Source of the DNA: Panulirus ornatus
Taxonomy: Eukaryota; Arthropoda; Malacostraca; Decapoda; Palinuridae
Direction of reading: 5' to 3'
DNA: 64,000 bases
Assembly: GCF_036320965.1 (NCBI RefSeq)
Contig: NC_092238.1
Span: forward strand, 18,283,194-18,347,193
The position numbers and the translations under genes are program-made. Shown here in pieces: positions 12,826-23,880 of this stretch (within the stretch, counting starts at the first letter, position 1; every line of letters begins with the position of its first letter). The notes beneath the pieces are model-generated. The model had not been told where the DNA came from. It made no database searches and saw nothing but the letters and a program-made list of their open reading frames with translations.

Positions 12826-15440
12826 GCTTCCGTCATAAAGGATCCGTCATACTGAAGGATCTGGCATACTGAAGGACCTATCGTACCGAAAGATCCGTCT
12901 TACTGAAGGATCCGTCGTGATGAAGGATCCGTCTTACTGAAGGACCTGTCGTACTGAAGGATCTGTCGTACTGAAGGATCCGTCTTACTGAAGGACCTGT
13001 CGTACTGAAGGATCTGTCGTACTGAAGGATCCGTCTTACTGAAGGACCTGTCGTACTGAAGGATCAGTCGTACTGAAGGATCCGTCTTACTGAAGAATCT
13101 GTCGTACTGAAGGTTCTGTCGTACTGAAGGATCCGTCTTACTGAAGGATCTGTCGTACTGAAGGATCCGTCTTACTGAAGGATCCGTCTTACTGAAGAAT
13201 TTGTCGTACTGAAGTATCAGTCGTACTGAAGGATCCGTCTTACTGAAGGATCTGTCGTACTGAAGGATCCGTCTTACTGAAGGATCTGTCGTACTGAAGG
13301 TTCCGTCTTACTGAAGGATCCGTCTTACTGAAGGATCCGTCTTACTGAAGGATCTGTCGTACTGAAGGATCTGTCGTACTGAAGGATCCGTCTTACTGAA
13401 GAATCTGTCGTATTGAAGGATCTGTCGTACTGAAGGATCCGTCTTACTGAAGGATCCGTCGTGCTGAAGGATCCGTCTTACTGAAGGACCTGTCGTACTG
13501 AAGGATCTGTCGTACTGAAGGATCCGTCTTACTGAAGGATCTGTCGTACTGAAGGTTCCGTCTTACTGAAGGATCCGTCTTACTGAAGAATCTGTCGTAC
13601 TGAAGAATCCGTCTTACTGAAGGATCCGTCTTACTGAAGAATCTGTCGTACTGAAGGATCAGTCGTACTGAAGGATCCGTCTTACTGAAGAATCTGTCGT
13701 ACTGAAGGATCCGTCTTACTGAAGGATCTGTCGTACTGAAGGATCCGTCGTGCTGAAGGATCCGTCTTACTGAAGGACCTGTCGTACTGAAGGATCAGTC
13801 GTACTGAAGGATCCGTCTTACTGAAGAATCTGTCGTACTGAAGGTTCTGTCGTACTGAAGGATCCGTCTTACTGAAGGATCTGTCGTACTGAAGGATCCG
13901 TCTTACTGAAGGATCCGTCTTACTGAAGAATTTGTCGTACTGAAGTATCAGTCGTACTGAAGGATCCGTCTTACTGAAGGATCTGTCGTACTGAAGGATC
14001 CGTCTTACTGAAGGATCTGTCGTACTGAAGGTTCCGTCTTACTGAAGGATCCGTCTTACTGAAGGATCCGTCTTACTGAAGGATCTGTCGTACTGAAGGA
14101 TCTGTCGCACTGAAGGATCCGTCTTACTGAAGAATCTGTCGTATTGAAGGATCTGTCGTACTGAAGGATCCGTCTTACTGAAGGATCCGTCTTACTGAAG
14201 GATCCGTCTTACTGAAGGATCTGTCGTACTGAAGGATCCGTCTTACTGAAGGATCTGTCGTACTGAAGGATCCGTCTTACTGAAGGATCTGTCGTACTGA
14301 AGGATCCGTCTTACTGGAGGATCCGTCTTACTGAAGGATCCGTCTTGCTGAAGAATCTTTCGCACTGAAGGATCCGTCTTACTGAAGGATCCGTCTTAAG
14401 TAAGAATCTGTCGTACTGGAGGATCCGTCTTACTGGAGGATCCGTCGTACTGAAGATCCGTCTTACTGAAAGTTGCGTCGTATTGGAGGATCCGTCTTAC
14501 TGAAGGTTCCGTCGTATTGGAGGATCCGTCTTGCTGAAGGTTCCGTCGTACCGAAGGTTCCGTCGTACTGGGGGATCCGTCTTGCTGAAGGTTCCATCGT
14601 ACTGAAGGATCCGTCTTGCTGAAGGTTCCGTCGTACTGGAGGATCCGTCTTACTGGAGGATCCGTCTTGCTGAAGGTTCCGTCGTACTGGGTGATCCGTC
14701 TTGCTGAAAGTTCCACCGTACTAAAGGATCCGTCTTACTGGAGGATCCGTCGTACTGAAGGATCCGTCTTACTGAAGGTTCCGTCGTACCTTAGGATCTG
14801 TGTTGCTAAAGGTTCCGTCGTACTGGAGGATCCGTCTTACCGAAGGTTCCGTCGTACTGGAGGATCCATCATATTGAAGGTTTCGTCGTACTGGAGGATC
14901 CGTCTTGCAGAAGGTTCCGTCGTACTGGAGGATCCGTCATATTGAAGGTTCCGTCGTGCTGGAGGATCCGTCTTACTGAAGGTTTCGTCGTACTGGAGGA
15001 TCCGTCTTGCTGAAGGTTCCGTCGTACCGTAGGATCTGTGTTGCTAAAGGTTCCGTCGTACTGGAGGATCCGTCTTACCGAAGGTTCCGTCGTACTGGAG
15101 GATCCGTCATATTGAAGGTTCCGTCGTGCTGGAGGATCCGTCTTACTGAAGGTTTCGTCGTACTGGAGGATCCGTCTTGCTGAAGGTTCCGTCGTACCGT
15201 AGGATCTGTGTTGCTAAAGGTTCTGTCGTACTGGAGGATCCGTCATATTGAAGGTTTCGTCGTACCGGAGGATCCGTCTTACTGAAGGATCCGTCTTGCT
15301 GAAGGTTCCGTCGTACTGAAGGATCCGTCTTGCTGAAGGTTCCGTCGTACTGAAGGATCCGTCTTGCTGAAGGTTCCGTCGTACTGGAGGATCCGTCTTA
15401 CTGTAGGTTCCGTCGTACTGGAGGATCCGCCTCACTGACG
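12826..15440. repeat. 17-bp satellite, diverged block (about 150 units)
   Basis: The unit is GGATCCGTCTTACTGAA with recurring variants (GGATCTGTCGTACTGAA, GGTTCCGTCGTACTGGA). Most units carry GGATCC or a one-base variant. The left part is rich in TGAAGGATC units and the right part (from about 14400) in TGGAGGATC and GGTTCC units. Nested higher-order repeats of 43, 14 and 10 units are described in the findings. Confidence 0.95.
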
Positions 15441-15533
15441 GGTCCGTTGGACTGAGGGCTACGTCTTCCATCATACTAAGGAATTCGTCGTGCTGGAGGG
15501 AGGCTTCATTACAGTGTCTCACTAAGGAAGGGT
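15441..15533. other. junction between the two 17-bp satellite blocks
   Basis: Degenerate copies of the unit grade into about 90 bp of unrelated sequence before the homogeneous block starts. Confidence 0.6.
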
Positions 15534-16083
15534 TCCGTCTCACCGTGGGTTCCGTCTCACCGTGGGTTCCGTCCCACCGTGGGTTCCGTCTCACCGTGGG
15601 TTCCGTCCCACCGTGGGTTCCGTCTCACCGTGGGTTCCGTCTCACCGTGGGTTCCGTCTCACCGTGGGTTCCGTCCCACCGTGGGTTCCGTCTCACCGTG
15701 GGTTCCGTCCCACCGTGGGTTCCGTCTCACCGTGGGTTCCGTCTCACCGTGGGTTCCGTCTCACCGTGGGTTCCGTCCCACCGTGGGTTCCGTCTCACCG
15801 TGGGTTCCGTCCCACCGTGGGTTCCGTCTCACCGTGGGTTCCGTCTCACCGTGGGTTCCGTCTCACCGTGGGTTCCGTCCCACCGTGGGTTCCGTCTCAC
15901 CGTGGGTTCCGTCCCACCGTGGGTTCCGTCTCACCGTGGGTTCCGTCTCACCGTGGGTTCCGTCCCACCGTGGGTTCCGTCTCACCGTGGGTTCCGTCCC
16001 ACCGTGGGTTCCGTCTCACCGTGGGTTCCGTCTCACCGTGGGTTCCGTCTCACCGTGGGTTCCGTCTCACCGTGGGTTCCGTC
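15534..16083. repeat. 17-bp satellite, homogeneous block (32 units)
   Basis: The unit is GGTTCCGTCTCACCGTG with one common variant (CCCACC for CTCACC). The units are otherwise almost identical. It is clearly related to the neighbouring GGATCCGTCTTACTGAA family at equal length. Since 17 is not a multiple of 3, all three forward frames read the same 17-residue repeat (GSVSPWVPSHRGFRLT and shifts), giving three overlapping false ORFs. Confidence 0.96.
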
Positions 16084-16285
16084 GGTATTTCGGGGACGAG
16101 TGTGGGTGGAGCCGCTCAGAGGATGTCCAGCAGGATAGTGGGGTGGGGGGAGGGGGGGCGGGGTCTCGTGGTGAGGGAGGAGGTTCGGGGAGACCAAATG
16201 TCAGGAGGAAGGACAGAGTGCGGGAGTGTGTGGCGGCGAGAGGAGCTCATCCCTCTTAGTGTGCTCGACGCGTGTGACAAGCTCG
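16084..16285. other. G-rich unique spacer
   Basis: It contains runs such as GGGGTGGGGGGAGGGGGGGC (about 16140-16159) that could form a G-quadruplex on the plus strand. No gene signature. Confidence 0.45.
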
Positions 16286-16910
16286 GGTGGTGACCAGGTG
16301 AAGTACCAGGGAGGAGCATAGCCTTTCTAGTGTTGTTAGAATCCTGCGTGAAACCAGGGTGACCAGGTGAAGTACCAAGGAGGAGCATAGCCTTTCTAGT
16401 GTTGTTAGAATCCTGCGTGAAACCAGGGTGACCAGGTGGAGTACCAGAGAGGAACCCTTTCCTCCTAGTATTACTGGACACGTGTGACAACCCAGGGTGA
16501 CCAGGTGAAGCACCAGAGAGGAACCCTTTCCTCCTAGTGTTACTAGACTCGTGTGAAAACCCAGGGTGACCAGGTGCAGCACCAGAGAGGAACTCTTTCC
16601 TCCTAGTGTTACTGGACACGTGTGACCACCCAGGGTGACCAGGTGGAGCACCAGAGAGGAACTCTTTCCTCCTAGTGTTACTGGACACGTGTGACCACCC
16701 AGGGTGACCAGGTGGAGCACCAGAAAGGAACCCTTCCTCCTAGTGTTGCTGGACGTGTGCGACAACCCAGGGTAGCCAACTGAAATACCAAAGAGCAACC
16801 CGTCCTTCCTAGTGTTACTGGATACGTGTGACTACTAGCAAGGCTGGTAACCAAGTGAAGTACCAGAGAGGAACTTATCCTCTTTAGTGATTCGAACAAG
16901 TTAGAGTGGT
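16286..16910. repeat. 69-bp minisatellite, about 9 units
   Basis: Each unit starts GTGACCAGGTGAAGTACCAG and contains CCTAGTGTTACTGGACACGT. Spacing is 69 bp in the first units, and the last two units are more degenerate. The 180-190 codon minus-strand frames across it are repeat artefacts (23 codons per unit). Confidence 0.88.
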
Positions 16911-17011
16911 AACCAGGTGACCTGACGTGGCCCCAGAGCCAAGCTTCTTCAGTGGGAAGGAAGTAGAGGATAATGCACAGTGTTGGGTCACCGAGAGGCG
17001 AATAAGAAGAC

Positions 17012-17038
17012 GCCTGCCTGCCTGCCTGCCTGCCTGGC
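17012..17038. repeat. (CCTG)n tetranucleotide repeat
   Basis: Six or so CCTG units, ending in CCTGGCAGC. Confidence 0.85.
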
Positions 17039-17111
17039 AGCTGGTATTATCTGGTGTTGACTGACTGGTGTTTACTGCCGCTGCTCCACCACAGGTAGGT
17101 TCCCAGCCCTG

Positions 17112-17490
<379 letters not shown>

Positions 17491-17535
<45 letters not shown>
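17491..17535. repeat. A run plus (TA)n
   Basis: An A run at 17473-17490 followed by about 45 bp of TA and a T run, between two short elements. Confidence 0.93.
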
Positions 17536-17539
<4 letters not shown>

Positions 17540-17550
17540 TTCTTTTTTTT

Positions 17551-18080
<530 letters not shown>

Positions 18081-18133
<53 letters not shown>
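18081..18133. repeat. (TA)n microsatellite
   Basis: About 53 bp of TA. Confidence 0.96.
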
Positions 18134-18137
<4 letters not shown>

Positions 18138-18375
18138 CCTGGGGATAGGGGAGAAAGAATACTTCCCACGTATTCCCTGCGTGTCGTAGAAGGCGACTAA
18201 AAGGGAAGGGAGCGGGAGGCTGGAAATCCTCCCCTTTCGTTTTTTTTTTTTTTTTTTTTTTCCCAAAAGAAGGAACAGAGAAGAGGGCCAGGTGAGGATA
18301 TTCCCTCAAAGACCCAGTCCTCTGTTCTTAACGCTACCTCGCTATCGCGGGAAATGGCAAATAGTATGAAAGAAA
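18134..18375 (+). mobile_element. short non-autonomous RTE-derived element, copy c
   Basis: Same family in the sense direction. RTE-like 5' part from TCCCTGGGGATAGGGGAG, GTAGAAGGCGACTAAAAGGG, a T run at 18240-18261, then the 3' motif CGCTACCTCGCTATCGCGGG and GGCAAATAGTATGAAAG before TA. Confidence 0.75.
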
Positions 18376-18380
18376 AGAAA

Positions 18381-18383
<3 letters not shown>

Positions 18384-18457
<74 letters not shown>

Positions 18458-18480
18458 GTGTGTGCGTGTGTGTGTGTGTG
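18384..18480. repeat. (TA)n then (TG)n microsatellite
   Basis: TA for about 70 bp, then TG with one C interruption. Confidence 0.95.
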
Positions 18481-19700
18481 GCTTACAGTAGTGGTGTATA
18501 TGATGTTTACAAAGGTGGTACACAATGTTTACAGTGGTGGTGCACTTAATGTTTACAGTGGCGATGCACAATGTTTACAGTTGAGGTGCACATAATGTTT
18601 TCAGTGGTAATGCACATAATCTTTACAGTGATGGTGCACAATATTTACGGTAGGGTGCACATGATATTTACAGCAGCGGTGCACATAACATTTTCAGTAG
18701 TGGTGCAAAATGTTTACGGTAGGGTGCATATGATATTTACAGCATGGTGCACATAGCATTTTCAGTAGTGGTGCACAATATTTACGGTAGGGTGCACATG
18801 ATATTTACAGCAGTGGTGCACAAAACATTTTCAGTAGTGGTACGCATTATGTTTACGGAAATAATGCACATGATGTTTACAGCGGTGGTGCATACGATGT
18901 TTACATTGGAGGTGCACATAATATTTACAGTGGTGGTGCATATGATATATACAGTGGTGGTGCACCTGATGTTTACAGCGGTGATGTACATAATATTTAC
19001 AGTGGGAGTGCACTTGATGTTTGCAATGGTGTTGCACATGATGTATACAGTACTGGTGCTCATTATGTTTACAATAATGGTGCACATGATGCACACAGCA
19101 GCGGTGCAGATGATGTTTACAGTATTAGTGCTAATCATGTTTACTACATCGGTCCACAGTATATTAACAGAAGTGGTCCACATGATGTTTACAGCAGCGA
19201 CACACTTTATATGCACAGTAATGATGCAAGAGATATTTACAGCAGTGGTGCCTTACAATAGTTGTGCAAATGATGTTTACAGTGATGGTGCACATTAGGT
19301 TAACAATAGTGGTGCGCATGATATTTACAATAGTGGTGCACATTATGTTTACAGTAGTGGTGTACATAATGTTTACGACAGTGGTGCACATAGTATGTTT
19401 ACAATACTGTTGCAAATAAAGTTTACAGTAGTAGTGCGTTTGGTGTGTGTTTATGGTACTCGTGATTACAGTAGTGGTGCATATGGAGTGTTTCCAGTAA
19501 CAATGAACATGATGTTTACAGTCGTGCTGCACATACTGTGTCTACGATAGTGGTGTTCATGGAGTGTTTAGAGTAGAGGTGCACATACAGTATTGATGGT
19601 AGTGGTGCACATGAAGTGTTTCTAGTAGTGGTATACATGGAGTGTTTATATCAGCCCTGTACATCGAGTGTTTATAGTAGTGGTATGAATGGAGTGTTTA
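18481..19700. repeat. 24-bp minisatellite
   Basis: Units of about 24 bp (some 21 bp) around TTTACAGTAGTGGTGCACAT. Low similarity between units indicates age. Open frames on both strands follow the 8-codon period. Confidence 0.88.
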
Positions 19701-22210
19701 TATTAGTGGTATACGTGGAGTGTATATAGTAGTGGTGTACATGGATTGTTTATAGTAGTGGTACACATGAGTTGTAGTAGTGTTGTACATGGATTGTTTA
19801 TGGTAGTGGTGCACATGAGTAGTTGTAATAGTGGTGTACATGGATTGCTTACAGTAGTGGTGCATATGAGTAGTTGTTTATAGTAGTGGTGCACATGAGA
19901 AGTTGTAGTAGTGGTGTACATGGAGTGTATATAGTATTGGTGCTCATGAGAAGTAGTAGTAATGTTGTACATGGATTGTTTATAGTGATGGTGCACATGT
20001 AGTATTTATTGTAGTGGTGTATATGAAGTGTTTATAGTAGTAGTGCACAGGGAGTATTTAGAATAGTGGTGTACATGGAGTATTTGTAGGAGCGTTGCAC
20101 TTGAATTTTTCATAGTAGTGATACACGTCGAGTGTTTATAGTAGTGGTGCACATGGAGAGTTTATAGGTGTGGTGTCCATGGAGTGTTTATGGTAGTGGT
20201 GTACATGTTGATTTTATAGTAGCTTTGCACATGAGTAGTTGTAGTGTTGGTGTACATGGATTGTTTATAGTAGTGGTGCACATGAGAAGTTGTAGTAGTG
20301 GCGTACATGGATTGTATATAGTAGTGGTGCACATGAGAAGTTGTAGTAGTGGTGTACATGGATTATTTAGAGTAGTGGTGAAACTAAGAAGTTGTAGTTT
20401 TAGTGTACATGGATTGTTTATAGTAGTGATGCACATAAGAAGTTGTAGTAGTGGTGTACATGGATTGTTTATAGTAGTGGTGCACATGAGTAGTTGTAGT
20501 AGTGATGTACATGGATTGTTTATAGTAGTGGTGCACATGAGTAGTTGTAGTAGTGATGTACATGGATTGTTTATAGTAGTGGTGCACATGAGTAGTTGTA
20601 GTAGTGATGTACATGGGTTGTTTATGGTAGTGGTGCACATGAGTAGTTGTAGTAGTGGTGTACATGGATTGTTTATAGTATTGATGCACATGAATAGTTG
20701 TAGTTGTGGTGTACATGGATTGTTTATAGTAGTGGTACACATGAGTTATAGTAGTGTTGTACATGGATTGTTTATAGTAGTGGTGCACATGAGTAGTTGT
20801 AGTAGTGGTGTACATGGATTGCTTATAGTAGTGGTGCATATGAGCAGTTGTAGTAGTTGTGTACATGTATTGTTTATAGTAGTGGTGCACATGAGTAGTT
20901 GTAGTAGTGGTGTACATGGATTGTTTATAGTAGTGGTGCACACGAGTAGTTGTAGTAGTGTTGTACATGAATTGTTTATAATTGTGGTGCACATGAGTAG
21001 TCGTAATAGTGGTGTACATGGATTGTTTATAGTAGTGGTGCACATGAGAAGTTGTAGTAGTGGTGTACATGGATTGTTTATAGTTGTGGTGCACATGGAT
21101 TGTTTATAGTAGTGGTGCACATGAGAAGTTGTAGTAGTGGTGTACATGGATTGTTTATAGTAGTGGTGCAAATGAGTAGTTGTAGTAGTGGTGTACATGG
21201 ATTGTTTATAGTAGTGGTGCACATGAGAAGTTGTAGTAGTGGTGTACATGAAATGTTTATAGTAGTGGTGCTCATGAGAAGTTGTAGTATTGGTGTACAT
21301 GGATTGCATATAGAGATGGTGCACATGAGTAGTTGTAGCAGCTGTGTACATGGATTCTTTATAGCAGTGGTGCATATGAGTACTTGTATTAGTGGTGACA
21401 TGGATTGTTTATAGTAGTTGTGCCTATGAGTATTTGTAGTAGTGGTGTACATGGATTGTTTATAGTAGTGGTGCAGATGAGAAGTTGTAGTAGCGGTGTA
21501 CATGGATTATTTATAGTAGTGGTGCATGTGAGTAGTTGTAGTAGCGGTGTACACGGATTGTTTATAGTAGTGGTGCACATTAGTAGTTGTAGTAGTCGTA
21601 CACATGAATAGTTTATAGTCGTGGTGCACATGACTTGTTGTAGTAGTGGTGTACATGGATTGTTTATAGTAGTGGTGCCTGAGAAGTTGTAGTAGCGGTG
21701 TACATGGATTGTTTATAGTAGTGGTGCACATGAGTAGTTGTAGTAGTGGTGTACATGGATTGTTTATAGTAGTGGTGTACATGAGAAGTTGTAGTAGTGT
21801 TGTACATGGATTCTTTATAGTATGGTGCACATGAGAGGTCGTCATAGTGGTGTACATGGATTCTTTATAGTAGTGGTGCACAGGAGAAGTTGTAGTAGTC
21901 GTGTACATGGATTATTTATAGTAGTGGAGCACATGAGATGTTGTAGTAGCGGTGTACATGGATTGTTTATAGTAGTGGTGCACATGGGTAGTTGTAGTAG
22001 TGATGTACATGGATTGTTTACAATAGTGGTGCACATGGGTAGTTGTAGTAGTGATGTACATGGATTGTTTATAGTAGTGGTGCACATGAGTAGTTGTAGT
22101 AATGGTATTCATGGATTGCTTGTAGTAGTGGTGCACATGAGTTGTTGTAGTAGTGGTGTTTATGAATATTGTAGTAGTGGTGCAAATCGAGACTTTACAG
22201 CACTGGTGCA
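19700..22210. repeat. 51-bp minisatellite derived from the 24-bp phrase
   Basis: Each 51-bp unit holds two related halves: GTTTATAGTAGTGGTGCACA and GTTGTAGTAGTGGTGTACAT. Around 48 units. Because 51 is 17 codons, frames of 130-310 codons stay open on both strands (for example YKQSMYTTTTTTHVHHY on the minus strand). These are artefacts. Confidence 0.92.
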
Positions 22211-22990
22211 TGTAGAGTGTTTACATAGTGTTTACAGTAATTGTACACTTGATGTGTTTACGGTATGGATACACATGGAGTGTTTTGAGTAGTAGTGCAC
22301 ATGATGTTTACAGTAGTAGTGCACTTGGTGTGTGCTTACGATAGTGGTGTACATGTAGTTTCTAGAACAGTGTTGCACATAGTACGTTTACAGTAATGAA
22401 TTACATGATGCTTACGGTATTGGTGTACATGTTACTTACAGCAGTGTTGCACATGTTCTGTACAGTAGTGAAGCACATACTGTGTATAATAATGATGCTC
22501 ATGGTATGTTTATAGTAATGAATCACAGTAGTGGTTCACATTTTGTTTACAGTAGTGGTTCTCATGTGTACAGTGGTGGTGCACATGAAGTGTACAATGG
22601 TGGTGTATATGCTGTGTACAGTAGTGGTACATATGTGGTGTGTACAGTGGCAGTGTCTATGTTGTGTACAGAAGTGATGCACCTATTATGTACAGTAGTG
22701 ATGCACATGTTGTGTATAGTGGTGGTGCACATGCTGTGTACAATAGCAGTTCTCATGTTATGTACATTGGTTGTGCACATGTTGTGTACATTGGTAGTTA
22801 CATGTGTACAGTGGTGGTCCATATGTTTTGTAGAATGGTTGTGCCTATATTGTGTGCAAAGGTACTGAATGTCTGTACAGTAGTGGTACACCTGTTGTGA
22901 ACAGTATTGGTGCACATGCTGTGTACAGTTGGTGGTACATATATTGTGCACAGTGGTGGTGCGCACGTATACATCAATGTACAGTTATGG
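22210..22990. repeat. degenerate 24-bp minisatellite, right flank
   Basis: It returns to the simple phrase GTGTACAGTAGTGGTGCACA with more divergence than the centre. Confidence 0.82.
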
Positions 22991-23038
22991 TGTGCATGGT
23001 GTCCGTGGTGACCGCTCAGAGCCGCACCAGGTCAGGTC

Positions 23039-23050
23039 ACGTACGTACGT
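23039..23050. repeat. self-complementary ACGT repeat
   Basis: ACGTACGTACGT, a perfect 12-bp palindrome next to the end of the 24-bp array. Confidence 0.8.
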
Positions 23051-23105
23051 CGGCCGTAACATTTGGGTTATTCTAAGGTCGACACCTGCCGTCCGTACCA
23101 TGACT

Positions 23106-23106
<1 letters not shown>

Positions 23107-23146
<40 letters not shown>
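23107..23146. repeat. (CA)n microsatellite
   Basis: About 40 bp of CA. Confidence 0.96.
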
Positions 23147-23148
<2 letters not shown>

Positions 23149-23880
23149 TCCACTGTGATTAACAGAATTCGAAACTTCTAGTTTTTCAGACTTAAGAATC
23201 ACAATTTGTATTAACTGTTTATATTAGTATATAGATGGTTTTATGTTGGCCAGTTCATACAAGTTCAACCTTGAAATTTATGAGGCTGTAGGAACTTGTG
23301 GAACAAGGAAATCTGTTGCCTTGATGGTGTATGTGACGGTAAAGTTAAGTGGCTTCTCGGTTTTTGCCAGAACTTACTCAAGGTTTCCAGCACAGTAGAG
23401 GAACGGCCACTTCGTCAACACTACCGTGACTCTGGTCCAGCTCTTCTCAGTCGTATTGCTGAATTTTGTATAATGTGTGAGACTTCCTCGAGTGTTTTTT
23501 TTCCAAAAAAAAAAAAAGATGAGTACAAAAAGAAATCGGTCACTAAAGAATTTCCATCACGTAACAAACATTCCTCTTTTTATTCTTCCTCTTTTCGGGG
23601 ACGTACATGTTCCTACGTCTCTGTTGAGGATTCTGATGATTTTATGCATATTGGTGCAGGAGACACCTGGGTACCTTGTATGTTTCTCAAATCTTACAAC
23701 TACACAGGGAACAGTGAGGGTGTCATGTGTTATAGAATATATTGCTCAATAGTGTATCCTCCACGTAAGTGAAGTGTGAATCTCTATGAAGATTTCATAC
23801 CACTGTTAATACAGAGGTTCACCCACTAGAATAATACTGATCATAATGACGTTCTGTGAGGACTTTATCTTCTTATTCCT
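23147..23880. other. unique sequence, no recognised gene
   Basis: A frame of 158 codons (23296-23772) starts in unique DNA, but its translation has no domain, no signal peptide and no similarity to a family I know. I do not call it a gene. Confidence 0.4.

Noticed and set aside
12826..14400. Regular short repeats resembling a CRISPR array
   Set aside because: Units are contiguous 17-mers without unique spacers, and the genome is eukaryotic with no cas-like genes.
16140..16159. G-rich run as a functional G-quadruplex
   Set aside because: A short G run fits a quadruplex, but nothing nearby suggests a role, so it is noted only in the spacer entry.
15545..16293. Three overlapping 197-243-codon frames
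   Set aside because: All three forward frames encode the same shifted repeat of the 17-bp satellite, so this is not coding.
17098..17104. CCACCACAG/GTAGGT as a splice donor of another exon
   Set aside because: There is no acceptor, start codon or coding potential upstream, and a single donor-like match is expected by chance.
23296..23772. 158-codon frame in unique DNA
   Set aside because: No domain, signal peptide, splice context or family similarity, and an overlapping frame of 91 codons is equally open.
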